DNA of 64,000 nt from Candidatus Cloacimonadota bacterium. Its GTDB lineage: Bacteria; Muiribacteriota; UBA6191. Location: contig JAGSHD010000005.1 in the NCBI GenBank assembly GCA_023954715.1, positions 1 through 64,000 on the forward strand, read 5' to 3'. Made by a program: the position numbers and the translations under genes. The notes below the pieces were generated by a model. The model was not told the origin of the DNA. It ran no database searches and worked only from the letters and a program-made list of their open reading frames with translations. Shown piece after piece: positions 34,807-44,406 of the stretch. Each line of letters opens with the position of its first letter. Within the stretch, counting starts at the first letter, position 1.

Positions 34807-35847
34807 CTAAAAATCAAGTATATGTTTTAGGGCTTGAGAGTAATTGTGAAAGTTGTTTATCTCACTTATTTTTTCAAAGTTTTGAAGGATGAGACTTTGA
34901 GAGTGAATTGAGTTATTCTTACAACTTAGAACCTTGGCATTTAAGTCTATTGTGTTTGTATAGATACATTCATTAGCTAGAAGGTCAGGAGCCATGCCTA
35001 CTGCTGTGGATAAAACATTGGTTTTGGTGAGAGCAGCCTCAATAACAGCCTTTGGGCCTCCTTCTGATTTTGAAGAAATCAAATAAAGGTCTACTAGGTT
35101 ATATAGGAGATTGATTTTGTCCGGAGGTAAATTATTTTCTTGTAAGTCATCTAAACCTTTTTGAACAGGGTGTTCATTTCCTACAAATAAATATGGAATA
35201 CCATTTTTTATACATTCATTGACTAAAAAATGCCGTCTTGGGCCGGCTAAGACCAATAGAAACTTAGATTGATCTAGGGTTTTAAATAGATCAATCATTT
35301 GTTGAGGGTTTTTTTGCCACTTTGCATCTTTAAGGTTTGCTATAGTGTCTCGTTGAAAAGATCCGATTAAATATTTATTTTCAATTTGTTTATAGTCTAG
35401 TCCTAGCTTTTTACACAATTGAGGTTTTTCAAGCTTCAATGGGATGAACTCAGAAGGGCTAACATAAAATGGTCGATAACAGATTTGATTAGAGTCGACC
35501 CCATGAGATTTAAGAAAATCTATCTGTGAATAATTAGCGCAGATCCAGCGATCTACAAGCGGTTTTGCTTTGTTAAAATCATCAACTTGATGTTTCATAT
35601 CATTTGTAACTACAGCCAGCCACTGTTTTTTTGGAAAAAATCTTTTAAAAAGTTTATATCGTCTACCAATAACAAGGTTCCACCAGACAAAAAAGACTTT
35701 ATTACAGGTAAGAAAGTTGGTAGTTACTTTAATATTAGAGGCGTTAAGAGCTTTTTCAACATTTAATCTGTCTTTATCAATTGACCAACCAGAGTTGTCA
35801 GCTCCTATAACTAGGACAGAGTTTTTACAAGGGGTCTCATTTTTCAT
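34807..35847 (-). CDS. GT4-like glycosyltransferase
   Basis: The 346-residue product contains SSKSEGGPKAVIEAALTKTN with the E-x7-E acidic pair, and FLLVLAGPRRHFLVNE in the nucleotide half. The N-terminal region starts NSVLVIGADNSGWSI. A weak Shine-Dalgarno site precedes the ATG. It runs opposite to the previous set, with repeat copy B between them, so the locus may have been assembled from separate pieces. Confidence 0.75.
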   Translation of the reverse strand: MKNETPCKNSVLVIGADNSGWSIDKDRLNVEKALNASNIKVTTNFLTCNKVFFVWWNLVIGRRYKLFKRFFPKKQWLAVVTNDMKHQVDDFNKAKPLVDRWICANYSQIDFLKSHGVDSNQICYRPFYVSPSEFIPLKLEKPQLCKKLGLDYKQIENKYLIGSFQRDTIANLKDAKWQKNPQQMIDLFKTLDQSKFLLVLAGPRRHFLVNECIKNGIPYLFVGNEHPVQKGLDDLQENNLPPDKINLLYNLVDLYLISSKSEGGPKAVIEAALTKTNVLSTAVGMAPDLLANECIYTNTIDLNAKVLSCKNNSIHSQSLILQNFEKISEINNFHNYSQALKHILDF

Positions 35848-36026
35848 AATATCTGAAATTCTGACATATTTGAGTCAGGCCTTATCTCACAAGTATTTAC
35901 AAAGAGCTGCAAAAGCTTGGAACCAATATAGGAGTTACTATAGTATCGATGAAAGCTCTTAGAAACACAAGTTCTTTGAAATAGAAATATGAGTGGTTTA
36001 GAATTACTTATTGTAGATTAGTCGTA

Positions 36027-36842
36027 CTAATCTTTTGGTAGATTTTGAACTATGCTAGAACAAGTGTTGATCCATTGATGTTTTTCTTTTTTTGCCAATC
36101 TTTTTAAAAAATAGTGGCCAATTTTTGGTAAGCGATAAATCCAGTTTTTATTAAGATATTTTTGGTTTCCACCAGTACTACCCCTACCAAAGTGAGAGCC
36201 AATAATCTGTTTGTCTATAGTATAATAAACGATGCAAATTACATCCTTGAATGGAGTATCTTGAACAAACCTTGTATTTACCAATGGTAAAGTTTCTCCA
36301 TTAAATTGACTTTCTTTATACTTTACTGCCCATTCCCAACAAGTATCAAATTGACTGATAGGTTCTTTAGGAGAGCAACTTATTTTTAGATTTTTATAAG
36401 TTTTTGTTTCATGCATTACCAAAAATTGGTGAGGAAACTTATCTGTATCTTCCATATCTATTTTATATACTGGCGAACCAACACATTTAACATCATTTTG
36501 TATTCTAGATATTAGGTATTGATCCCAATTGGGTAACAGAACCGTACAATCACTATCTAAAACGACAAAATAGGGGGTAACTACTTTGTCAATAAGAATA
36601 TCTAATGCTTCACCATGAGCGTATGAGCCTATTTTATCGGTTTTTCTAAAGTTGACAAATATATTTTCATTATTTGTTTCTAGCTTTTTTAATCTTTGTA
36701 TTTCGGCATCTTTCGAGCCATTGTCATTGATTAAAACTTTGTAGGGCATGGAGGTGATTTTTGGGAGAATGTCTAGGGTTAGTTCGACAAAGTCTAAGGT
36801 GTTATAATTAGTAATTAATATGGATAGTTCATATACTGACAT
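36027..36842 (-). CDS. Family 2 glycosyltransferase
   Basis: ELSILITNYNTLDFVELTLD and INDNGSKDAE open the GT-A domain, and FVVLDSDCTVL carries the DxD. The 271 residues start at an ATG (36842) preceded by AAGG; a TTG one codon upstream is less likely. The C-terminal half contains a Gly-rich GRGSTGGNQKYLNKN segment and conserved aromatic residues. The stop is inside a small inverted repeat AGATTAGT/ACTAATCT (36013-36034). Confidence 0.8.
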   Translation of the reverse strand: MSVYELSILITNYNTLDFVELTLDILPKITSMPYKVLINDNGSKDAEIQRLKKLETNNENIFVNFRKTDKIGSYAHGEALDILIDKVVTPYFVVLDSDCTVLLPNWDQYLISRIQNDVKCVGSPVYKIDMEDTDKFPHQFLVMHETKTYKNLKISCSPKEPISQFDTCWEWAVKYKESQFNGETLPLVNTRFVQDTPFKDVICIVYYTIDKQIIGSHFGRGSTGGNQKYLNKNWIYRLPKIGHYFLKRLAKKEKHQWINTCSSIVQNLPKD

Positions 36843-36911
36843 CAACTTTGCCTTCTTAATTATATTATGTATAGTGTAGCGTAATTATATATCGTGACGC
36901 GAGGATTTAAC

Positions 36912-37646
36912 GTGAAAGTGACTCAAGAACAGAATAACATAGATTTTAACAAATACAAAACAAGGGGAGCTGGGTATCATTGGGACCAAATTTCTAGTCA
37001 CCCAATTAAGATGAATGCATTTGTTAAGGCAAGATACAAAAAATGTATTAAGTTGTTATTGAGTGAACTACATGATGTTTCAGGTAAAAAAATATTAGAC
37101 TTTGGTTGCGGTGATGGTGTTTTAACTTATGAGTTAGAAAAGTGTGGCGCCCATGCTCATGGAGTTGACTTGTCTGAAATTGCTGTTCAATTTGGAAAAG
37201 AAAGACATTTACAATTAGGGTCGAATGCTACCTTTAAAGTAGGATCTTGCTTAGAGGCTCCTTATGAAGATAACTATTTTGATGCTATTGTTTCTTCTGA
37301 TGTTATAGAGCATGTACCTAGTGCTAAAAAGTTTCTAGAAGAAGTAAAAAGAATCTTGAAACCAAATGGTGTGGCCATTATAAGTACACCGATTCGATTT
37401 ACAGAGTCTCCTTTAGATAAAATGCATGTTGTAGAATGGTTTGAAGAAGAGTATAAAACTGTAGTTCAAGAAGTTTTTGAGAACAGTAGTTTTGAATATT
37501 CGCACCCTATATTTTGGTTAGAGTTAATAAATCGAAACCGCTACTGTAGGTTACTTGTAAATTTACTTTCATTAGTAAAAAACCCGTTTGAGTCTTCAAA
37601 AAGTTGGAGATATCCTTCAATGCAGTATGCCATTATTAAAAATTAA
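36912..37646 (+). CDS. Class I SAM-dependent methyltransferase
   Basis: KILDFGCGDGVLTYELEKCG (motif I) and GVDLSEIAVQFGKE mark the SAM site, and DAIVSSDVIEHVPSAKKF and KRILKPNGVAIISTP follow as in UbiE/COQ3-type enzymes. I start at a GTG at 36912, six bases after GAGGA; an upstream GTG at 36894 has no ribosome site. About 244 residues. It probably methylates a sugar or lipid of the polysaccharide. Its 3' end overlaps the convergent flippase gene. Confidence 0.85.
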   Translation: MKVTQEQNNIDFNKYKTRGAGYHWDQISSHPIKMNAFVKARYKKCIKLLLSELHDVSGKKILDFGCGDGVLTYELEKCGAHAHGVDLSEIAVQFGKERHLQLGSNATFKVGSCLEAPYEDNYFDAIVSSDVIEHVPSAKKFLEEVKRILKPNGVAIISTPIRFTESPLDKMHVVEWFEEEYKTVVQEVFENSSFEYSHPIFWLELINRNRYCRLLVNLLSLVKNPFESSKSWRYPSMQYAIIKN

Positions 37647-38878
37647 CAATTCAGTCTTTTTCGTAATCTTATGAAAACGATTGTACTTAATAGTGAGCCA
37701 AAAACAGTTTTTATAATCCAAGCATAAACGACTCCATAGACCCCATATTTACTAGTAAGTGCAGCTAAGAAAATTGAATATACAACAATTGTTGCTATTT
37801 TAATTTTACTTATCTCAACGAGCAAATTTTGAGTGGACATATATGTTACAAAAACAGTATGTGGAATGCTAAAAAAAGAAGAATATAGCATGAGTCTTGC
37901 TAGTGGGACAGACTCCATGTAATTTGCACCAAACCAAAGTAAAATAATATCGTTGAGAAAGTATAATAAAAAGGCAATCAGTACACCAAAAAAAGTCCAA
38001 ATGACAGGAAACGTGAAGAAGGTTAGCTTGTAGGAATCTGCGGTTGATTTTTTGAATATTTTTGGTAGAAGTAGAGTAGAGATAATTACCCAAATGGCTT
38101 TTACTTGTTCAAGAACAACTTTTCCAACGTGAAAAATAGCTAAGTTACTAAAACCTAAGAAAGTACCAACAATTAAACGGTCAATTCTTCCTTCAATGAC
38201 TCCTAAAAAGCTTATGAAAGTCATATTTTTAGTAAATTTACGATAAAAATTATGATCACACCCTTTGTCTGTTTGAGGCGGTAGAGTTTTGATTGTGTAA
38301 AGTTCTCCTGCAACGTGACATATAATTTCTGACATAAAAATACTGACTACCAGGATAAATATGTTGTTCATTAGATCAAAATATATGAGTGTTAACAAGG
38401 TAACAAAGATAAGAAACTTTTTAAGAATTTCAAAAGCAGTTTTAGCATTAAACTGCTCTCTACCATTGAGTATATGTAAGTATGAGTCCAAAGAATAGAG
38501 AAAGGGAAACATGACTGCTGCAGAAATATAAGCGAGACTCATCGAAAAGTTGATTTTGTAGAAATACCCGGCAAATAGTAAAAGAATTAGACTTGCAAAG
38601 CATGAGGTAAGAACCCTAACTTTTAAGATTGAGACATGAAACCTTTCATCTTTTAGTGCTCCCATTTTTGTGAATGCTAGATTACTTCCGGGTAGTGAAA
38701 ATAAACTAAGCATAGCAAGGATAGTTACGAAGTATTGAAACTGTCCATATACTTCTTTTTCAACATAATGCGTGAAGAGATAGACTTGAAATATACCAAT
38801 AAAGATTAAAAGTATGTATCTTAGACCTAACAAAAGGGCATTTTTATAATTATTGTGAAAGGCTTGCTTAAAGTTCAT
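37643..38878 (-). CDS. Wzx-like polysaccharide flippase
   Basis: This is a membrane protein of about 411 residues with some twelve hydrophobic segments, arranged like MATE/Wzx oligosaccharide-lipid flippases. The N-terminal LLGLRYILLIFIGIFQVYLF and the pattern of Gly and Pro in the helices agree. It should move lipid-linked repeat units across the inner membrane. The ATG at 38878 overlaps the RfbH gene by eleven bases; an upstream TTG at 38902 is unlikely. No Wzy was recognised in the window. Confidence 0.85.
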   Translation of the reverse strand: MNFKQAFHNNYKNALLLGLRYILLIFIGIFQVYLFTHYVEKEVYGQFQYFVTILAMLSLFSLPGSNLAFTKMGALKDERFHVSILKVRVLTSCFASLILLLFAGYFYKINFSMSLAYISAAVMFPFLYSLDSYLHILNGREQFNAKTAFEILKKFLIFVTLLTLIYFDLMNNIFILVVSIFMSEIICHVAGELYTIKTLPPQTDKGCDHNFYRKFTKNMTFISFLGVIEGRIDRLIVGTFLGFSNLAIFHVGKVVLEQVKAIWVIISTLLLPKIFKKSTADSYKLTFFTFPVIWTFFGVLIAFLLYFLNDIILLWFGANYMESVPLARLMLYSSFFSIPHTVFVTYMSTQNLLVEISKIKIATIVVYSIFLAALTSKYGVYGVVYAWIIKTVFGSLLSTIVFIRLRKRLNC

Positions 38879-40427
38879 TATAGTTATCAAAAAATGCAGC
38901 AAATTTTGAAATAATATAATTTATTTTTTCATTGGTCATGCCAGGATAAACACCTATCCAAAAAGCATCATTCATTATAATATCTGTGTTGTTTAGATCT
39001 CCCGAGATTCGGTAATCTAAGTCTAGTTGAAGATCATCAAACAGAGGTTGTTTAACCATGTTTCCACCAAACAAAGTACGAGTTTGGATTTTATTTTTTT
39101 CTAAATATTGACTTAATTCTGATCTAGAAAAGTGGTCATTTTGTTTAACGACTAAAAGAAACCCAAACCAGGAGGGCGACGATTTTGGAGTAGCAGATGG
39201 AAGTGTTAAGAATTTTTCAAATTGCTTTATACCATTATAGAGCTTTTCAAAGTTGTCCTTTCGCTTTTGAGAAAAGGAGTCCAACTTATCGAGTTGTGCA
39301 CAGCCTATAGCCGCTTGCATATCTGTAGCTTTTAAATTATAACCAAAATGCGAATAAATATATTTGTGGTCATAACCATGGGGTAGGTTTCCAAATTTTT
39401 GAGAAAATCTTTTACCACATGTATTATCTCTACCACTAGGACACCAGCAATCTCTCCCCCAGTCTCTAATACTCATTAAAATAGAGTTTAGGGTATCATT
39501 TGAAGTGTACACAGCTCCCCCCTCTCCCATAGTTATATGATGAGGAGGGTAAAAACTGCTTGTTGCAATATCCCCAAAGCTACCAGTGAGGGTATCGTTA
39601 TAGAGACTACCAAGTGCATCGCAATTGTCTTCAATAAGCCACAAATTATTTTTATTACAAAAGTCTTTGATAGTTTGAACATCAAAAGGATTACCTAAAC
39701 TATGAGCTATCATAATGGCTTTTGTTTTACTGCTAAGAGCACCTTGAAGAGCATTTGTATCGATATTGGCATTTTCAAGACTTACATCAACAAATACTGG
39801 GACAGCCCCATATTGTACAATTGGAGCGATGGTAGTTGGAAATCCAGCAGCTACAGTGATTACTTCATCCCCACGGAGAACTTGTCGCTCTCCTAATCTT
39901 GGAGATGTTAAAGCCATAAATGCCAATAGATTGGCAGAAGAGCCAGAGTTGACTAGAAGGCAGTGTTGAACACCGACTTTTTTAGCAAACTCTTTTTCAA
40001 ACTTTTTAGAGTATTTACCGTAAGTCAACCAGAAGTCTAAAGAAGAGTCCACTAGATTTGTCATTTCATCGGCATCAAAGACTCTACCCGCATAATTTAC
40101 TTTGCTTTTATTAGGGATAAACTCTTGATTCATTTGTTTTTGGTGAACTTGATCATAGTAAGATGAGGTTCGGGATAAAATAATGTTTTTGTAAACTAAA
40201 TTTAGTTTAACTGAAGATATACTAGAGCTTACTTCAAGTGAGTCAGGTAGTATATTCCAAAAAGTTTTACTGGTATCAGCATATAGAGTTTTTTCGTTGT
40301 TTATTTCAACATCAAACTTTCCAGAAGATTGACCTTGCAATAGTATATATTCATACTGTTGCTCAGAAAAGTTTGTAATTAAAATAGTTTGACTGTTTAA
40401 ATGTAAAATCGATCCACTGTTATACAT
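38868..40427 (-). CDS. rfbH: RfbH/E1-type CDP-4-keto-6-deoxyhexose 3-dehydrase, long N-terminus
   Basis: E1 is a PMP enzyme that removes the C3 hydroxyl from CDP-4-keto-6-deoxyglucose with help from a [2Fe-2S] cluster. SFYPPHHITMGEGG has His where other DegT enzymes have the PLP lysine, the E1 hallmark. Cys at 269, 327, 329 and 337 fit the E1 cluster motif C-x57-C-x1-C-x7-C exactly. AAGFPTTIAPIVQYGAVPVF is also typical. Usual length is about 437 residues. This one has about 519, with an N-terminal extension of about 85 that looks beta-rich and is unexplained. The start at 40427 has AGGAG. The E3 reductase that normally donates electrons is not in the window. Confidence 0.95.
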   Translation of the reverse strand: MYNSGSILHLNSQTILITNFSEQQYEYILLQGQSSGKFDVEINNEKTLYADTSKTFWNILPDSLEVSSSISSVKLNLVYKNIILSRTSSYYDQVHQKQMNQEFIPNKSKVNYAGRVFDADEMTNLVDSSLDFWLTYGKYSKKFEKEFAKKVGVQHCLLVNSGSSANLLAFMALTSPRLGERQVLRGDEVITVAAGFPTTIAPIVQYGAVPVFVDVSLENANIDTNALQGALSSKTKAIMIAHSLGNPFDVQTIKDFCNKNNLWLIEDNCDALGSLYNDTLTGSFGDIATSSFYPPHHITMGEGGAVYTSNDTLNSILMSIRDWGRDCWCPSGRDNTCGKRFSQKFGNLPHGYDHKYIYSHFGYNLKATDMQAAIGCAQLDKLDSFSQKRKDNFEKLYNGIKQFEKFLTLPSATPKSSPSWFGFLLVVKQNDHFSRSELSQYLEKNKIQTRTLFGGNMVKQPLFDDLQLDLDYRISGDLNNTDIIMNDAFWIGVYPGMTNEKINYIISKFAAFFDNYNEL

Positions 40428-40434
40428 CATTCTC

Positions 40435-41298
40435 CTATAATATAGATAAAATACCTTGCTCTAATGAAACTTTTGGTTTCCATCCTGGTATGAAGTGTTC
40501 AGGAGTCCAAGGGTTCATAATTTCGTTTTCACGATAGGGCTTTACTCCCCAGTTAATATTTAATTTTTTTTGACTGACATTTTCAAAGATTTGGGCTAAT
40601 TGCTTTAGGGTAACTCTATTCATGGTACAAATACCATAAGTAATACCATGGTGTTTTTGGTGCTTTGTTTGCAGAAGATTTACTAAAACAAAAAAAGCAT
40701 TTGTTATATCATCAATATGAGTAAAGTCAACATATTGCTCTCCAGCAGACATATCTAGACTTTTGGATTCATTTACTAGGTTTTTCCATAGATTAAAGAT
40801 CTTTGGTCGACTATCACTAGGGCCATAAGTATCATTTAATTTAACATTAGTAATAGAGTAGAACTTTTCATAATACTTCAAAACAGACTCGAAGGCTTCT
40901 TTGGTTGCAGCATATAGATTTGCAGGAGCGTAAGACTCACTATTTGCATACTGCCAAAATGTGCCTACATTTACAAACCATTTAACTTTAGATAACTTTG
41001 AGGCTTCTGCTACTTTTGTAGATAATAAGAGGTTAGAGTTTATTAAAGTTTCAATGTCTTGTGAGCTATGTTGGGCGCAATAATACGTAGCCAAATGTAT
41101 CACCCCATCACTGCCTTGCATTTCTTGTGCTAAAAGATCTGTTGATAGTTGTGCATCTACATAGTAAAGATTTGGGTGATTAAAAGTTTGTTTGGGAGCA
41201 CGGGTTAAACTTTTAATTTTAAACCCATTATTTAGTAACTTTTGAGTTAGTGCTGTTCCAATAAAACCTGTACCGCCGGTTATAAATATAGTTCTCAT
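40435..41298 (-). CDS. NAD(P)-dependent sugar reductase/epimerase (SDR)
   Basis: FITGGTGFIGTALTQKLLNN (GxxGxxG), IHLATYY and YAATKEAFESVLKYY (YxxxK) define an extended SDR. The 288 residues lie in the same operon as RfbF, RfbG, the 5-epimerase-like protein and RfbH, so it most likely reduces the 4-keto group of the dideoxy sugar (AscF- or RfbJ-like) or epimerises it. I start at 41298, one base after the previous stop (TAATATG). The precise sugar cannot be told. Confidence 0.8.
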   Translation of the reverse strand: MRTIFITGGTGFIGTALTQKLLNNGFKIKSLTRAPKQTFNHPNLYYVDAQLSTDLLAQEMQGSDGVIHLATYYCAQHSSQDIETLINSNLLLSTKVAEASKLSKVKWFVNVGTFWQYANSESYAPANLYAATKEAFESVLKYYEKFYSITNVKLNDTYGPSDSRPKIFNLWKNLVNESKSLDMSAGEQYVDFTHIDDITNAFFVLVNLLQTKHQKHHGITYGICTMNRVTLKQLAQIFENVSQKKLNINWGVKPYRENEIMNPWTPEHFIPGWKPKVSLEQGILSIL

Positions 41299-41299
41299 A

Positions 41300-41815
41300 T
41301 TAAAAGGGTGAGTCATAATTTTGTAGTGTTTGAAAGCCTAAATCTCTATTAGACAAAATAGGAGATTTGATGTTCCAGTCAAAATCTATAGATGAATATA
41401 GGATACCATCATCACTTTCTTTTGAGTAGGTAGAGCTTACTAAATAAGATACAATCGTATTGTCTTCTAAGCTTAAAAAACCATGGGCAAACCCTGTAGG
41501 GATAAATAGACTATGTCCGTTACTTGAATTTAATGAAAAACTTTGAACCTGTTGAAAAGTCTTAGAGTTTTTTCTAAGATCTACAATAACATCAATAATA
41601 GAACCACTTAGTACAGATACTAATTTACTATGATCAAAAGGTGGCTTTTGGAAATGTAAACCTCGAATCACCCCTTTGTTGGAGTTAGATACAAAATACT
41701 CTTTAAAATCTACAGGCATTTGATCATAATTGAAGGGCTTTATAAATGATCCCCTGAGATCATTATGAACAGGAGGCTGAATAAGTTTTGGTTCAGTTAA
41801 TTGATGATTACTCAT
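41300..41815 (-). CDS. RfbC-like 3,5-epimerase family protein
   Basis: The 171-residue cupin shares SKLVSVLSGSIIDVIVDLR, FIPTGFAHGFLSLED and YSKESDDGILYSSID with dTDP-4-dehydrorhamnose 3,5-epimerases. NKGVIRGLHFQKPPFDHSK carries the catalytic His. In a CDP-sugar operon without dTDP-glucose genes it more probably acts on the CDP-4-keto-dideoxy sugar, as AscE does at C5. That substrate call is inference. It overlaps the RfbG gene by eight bases. Confidence 0.85.
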   Translation of the reverse strand: MSNHQLTEPKLIQPPVHNDLRGSFIKPFNYDQMPVDFKEYFVSNSNKGVIRGLHFQKPPFDHSKLVSVLSGSIIDVIVDLRKNSKTFQQVQSFSLNSSNGHSLFIPTGFAHGFLSLEDNTIVSYLVSSTYSKESDDGILYSSIDFDWNIKSPILSNRDLGFQTLQNYDSPF

Positions 41816-42896
41816 AATTTTGGGTCCAACTTAGTTTCTTTTTGGTAGCATCAGATACATATTGATGAATTTGATCTTTTGTATGAATGGACTTTGATTC
41901 GTAATAGTTTTTATACCACTGTATTGTTTTTTCAAAAGTTTGATCGAGATCCCAAACAGTATGCCATTTTAGTTGTTGTTTTGCTTTAGATGAATCTAAA
42001 GATAACAATTGTGCTTCATGTGGTTGTGTAGAAGAGTCGCTGCATGTTGTAACTTTACTCCAGTAGCTGTGAGCAACTTTTACAATTGTTTCTACAGTTT
42101 GGGTATTTTCAGGGTGAGGACCAAAGTTGTAGGCTTGAGCAAACTCTTTTTTCTTTTGAAGTAGCTTTTCTCCTAATTGAAGATATCCAGATAGGGGTTC
42201 TAATACGTGTTGCCATGGTCTAGTTGCTAGTGGATTACGGATTAGAGTTGCCTTGCTTTGATTTGCATTTTTGACTAGATCAGGAATTAATCGATCTTCA
42301 CTCCAATCTCCTCCTCCTACAACATTACCAGCTCGCGCTGTTGAAATGAGCGGAGAATTTTCTGAATGAAAATAAGACTGTCGAAAAGAACTAGTGATTA
42401 ATTCAGTAGCTCCTTTTGATGCGCTATACGGGTCGTGTCCACCCATAGCTTCGTCTTCTCTGTAGCCCCAGATCCACTCTTTGTTTTCATAACATTTATC
42501 ACTTGTTACGACGACGACAGCTTCTAAAGACTGTAAATCACGGCATGAATTTAAAAGGTTTGCCGTACCCATTATATTTGTTTGAAGTGTTTCTAATGGA
42601 TTGGTATAACTTTTCCGTACCAAAGCCTGAGCAGCTAAATGAAATATAATCGTTGGCTGGATATCTTTAATGGTTTGATCCAGTAAATTGGCATCATTAA
42701 TGTCTAAGATTTTAGAGTTGCAATCAGGTGATAGAAGATCAAAATGATTTGGTGTTGTTTCTGGAGAAAGAGCGATTCCGTATACTTTTGCTCCTAATAA
42801 GTTTAGCCAGCTAACAAGCCAAGTTCCTTTAAAGCCTGTATGGCCAGTAACTAAAACTTTAGTATTTTGATAGACTCCTGAATATAGTTTTTTCAT
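41808..42896 (-). CDS. rfbG: RfbG, CDP-glucose 4,6-dehydratase
   Basis: RfbG makes CDP-4-keto-6-deoxyglucose. TKVLVTGHTGFKGTWLVSWL (Rossmann loop), VVVTSDKCYENKEWIWGYRE, and YSASKGATELI (YxxxK) are characteristic of the enzyme. About 362 residues. The ATG at 42896 overlaps the stop of rfbF by four bases (ATGA). It lies second in the operon rfbF-rfbG-epimerase-SDR-rfbH-flippase. Confidence 0.95.
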   Translation of the reverse strand: MKKLYSGVYQNTKVLVTGHTGFKGTWLVSWLNLLGAKVYGIALSPETTPNHFDLLSPDCNSKILDINDANLLDQTIKDIQPTIIFHLAAQALVRKSYTNPLETLQTNIMGTANLLNSCRDLQSLEAVVVVTSDKCYENKEWIWGYREDEAMGGHDPYSASKGATELITSSFRQSYFHSENSPLISTARAGNVVGGGDWSEDRLIPDLVKNANQSKATLIRNPLATRPWQHVLEPLSGYLQLGEKLLQKKKEFAQAYNFGPHPENTQTVETIVKVAHSYWSKVTTCSDSSTQPHEAQLLSLDSSKAKQQLKWHTVWDLDQTFEKTIQWYKNYYESKSIHTKDQIHQYVSDATKKKLSWTQNYE

Positions 42897-43666
42897 TTCC
42901 AAACCATCCAAGGTGCTTTATCGGATGAACAATGTTGATTTAAAAATTGCTTATCTCTTAAAGTATCCATACACTTCCAAAAACCATGGTGTTGAAAGGC
43001 ATTGACTTGCTTTTCTTGTGAAAGAGTTTTTAATGGCTCTTGCTCAAAGATAGTTTGGTCGTCTTTAATGTAGTTAAAGACTTCAGGTTGGCAGACAAAA
43101 AACCCACCATTAATCCAAGAGCCATCACCTTTTGGTTTTTCTATAAAACTATTGACTTGAGAGTGTTCATTTAAGTCCAGAGCGCCAAAGCGTCCTTCTG
43201 GCTGAACAGCACTCATAGTTACAATTTTGTTATTTTCTTTGTGATTTTTTACTAATTTGCTAATGTCAATATCTGATACACCATCACCATAAGTAAGCAA
43301 AAAAGGCTCATTGCCTACAAATTTCTGAACTCTCTTAATGCGACCTCCTGTCATAGAGTGTAACCCCGTATCGATTAAAGATACTTTCCAGTCTTCACTA
43401 TTAGAGTTGTGTACTTCAATAGAGTTACTAGACATATCTATAGTGACGTCACTTTGATGGAGAAAGTAGTTGGCAAAGTATTCTTTAATGAAATACCCTT
43501 TGTAGCCAAGTAGTATAATAAACTCATTAAAACCATAGTGGGAGTACTGTTTCATAATATGCCAAAGAATCGGTTTATCGCCGATTTCTACCATTGGTTT
43601 TGGTCTTAAAGTTGTCTCTTCACTTAGTCTTGTTCCCATTCCACCAGCTAAAATTAAAACTTTCAT
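42893..43666 (-). CDS. rfbF: RfbF, glucose-1-phosphate cytidylyltransferase
   Basis: RfbF makes CDP-glucose from glucose-1-phosphate and CTP. It begins MKVLILAGGMGTRLSEETTL, with RPKPMVEIGDKPILWHIMKQ and YGDGVSDID as expected, and ends near 257 residues. I start at 43666 with AAGGAA upstream; a longer frame to 43813 only adds a hydrophobic leader from the neighbouring gene. It leads the CDP-sugar operon, eight bases after the methyltransferase gene at 43674-44321. Confidence 0.97.
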   Translation of the reverse strand: MKVLILAGGMGTRLSEETTLRPKPMVEIGDKPILWHIMKQYSHYGFNEFIILLGYKGYFIKEYFANYFLHQSDVTIDMSSNSIEVHNSNSEDWKVSLIDTGLHSMTGGRIKRVQKFVGNEPFLLTYGDGVSDIDISKLVKNHKENNKIVTMSAVQPEGRFGALDLNEHSQVNSFIEKPKGDGSWINGGFFVCQPEVFNYIKDDQTIFEQEPLKTLSQEKQVNAFQHHGFWKCMDTLRDKQFLNQHCSSDKAPWMVWK

Positions 43667-43673
43667 ATATTCC

Positions 43674-44321
43674 TTATTTTTTGGCTTCGAAGTAATAGCC
43701 AGTAGTAATGATGTTAGAAGCAATTTGAGATTTTTTTTCAAGATGTAAAAAGACAGGTAGTAGCAACTTATAAAAGACACTAAATATAAAGCGGTGATAA
43801 AACTTTTTTTCAATCTTTTGATAATGTCTTACTGTATTTACACATAGGTCCCAAAGAACTGCAAGTAGTCCACCCATAGCTTCAATTTTAGGTGTTTGAA
43901 ATCCAGCTTTATTAAACTCCAAGTTGATCTTGGCTGGAAGCCATCTTTGATAGTCGTAGGGGTCTGCGTGTAAATTGTACAAAAAGGGCATAGTACAAAT
44001 TATTTGGCCTTCTGGTTTAAGAACTCTTTGGCACTCAGCTAAAACTAAACCGGGATTTTCTAAGTGCTCTAAAACCTCTGAAAGAATAATAAAATCAAAA
44101 GTGTTAGCTTCAACGGGGATATTATCTGCGCTACATTCGTAGTCTGGATTAGTAGATTGATCTAAATTTAGATATTCCCAAGACTTTACTTGATCTAATG
44201 GAGGCCGAAACGTGCCTCTTTTACTATCTTTTTTTCCACCTACATCTAAAACTTTCCCATGAAAATTAACTTTGCTATAATGCAAATCTAGATAGTGTCT
44301 TCTAAAGCTGATAAATATCAT
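43674..44321 (-). CDS. SAM-dependent methyltransferase
   Basis: GKVLDVGGKKDSKRGTFRPP (motif I variant), FDFIILSEVLEHLENPGLVL and AECQRVLKPEGQIICTMPF indicate a Methyltransf_11-type enzyme. The 215 residues end just before rfbF and probably form the first gene of that operon. The glycine pattern in motif I is unusual (DVGGKK). A sugar O-methyltransferase role is inferred from context. Confidence 0.8.
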   Translation of the reverse strand: MIFISFRRHYLDLHYSKVNFHGKVLDVGGKKDSKRGTFRPPLDQVKSWEYLNLDQSTNPDYECSADNIPVEANTFDFIILSEVLEHLENPGLVLAECQRVLKPEGQIICTMPFLYNLHADPYDYQRWLPAKINLEFNKAGFQTPKIEAMGGLLAVLWDLCVNTVRHYQKIEKKFYHRFIFSVFYKLLLPVFLHLEKKSQIASNIITTGYYFEAKK

Positions 44322-44406
44322 ATTTTACTCGAATTGTTATTTTTTCTCATTGTAGAGTTACTAATACAAAAAATCAAACGAATACACATATAAATCAAAG
44401 AAAATT

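Noticed and set aside
38879-38902. Longer flippase start at a TTG
   Set aside because: The ATG at 38878 is the natural start, and the TTG extension overlaps the RfbH gene without a ribosome site.
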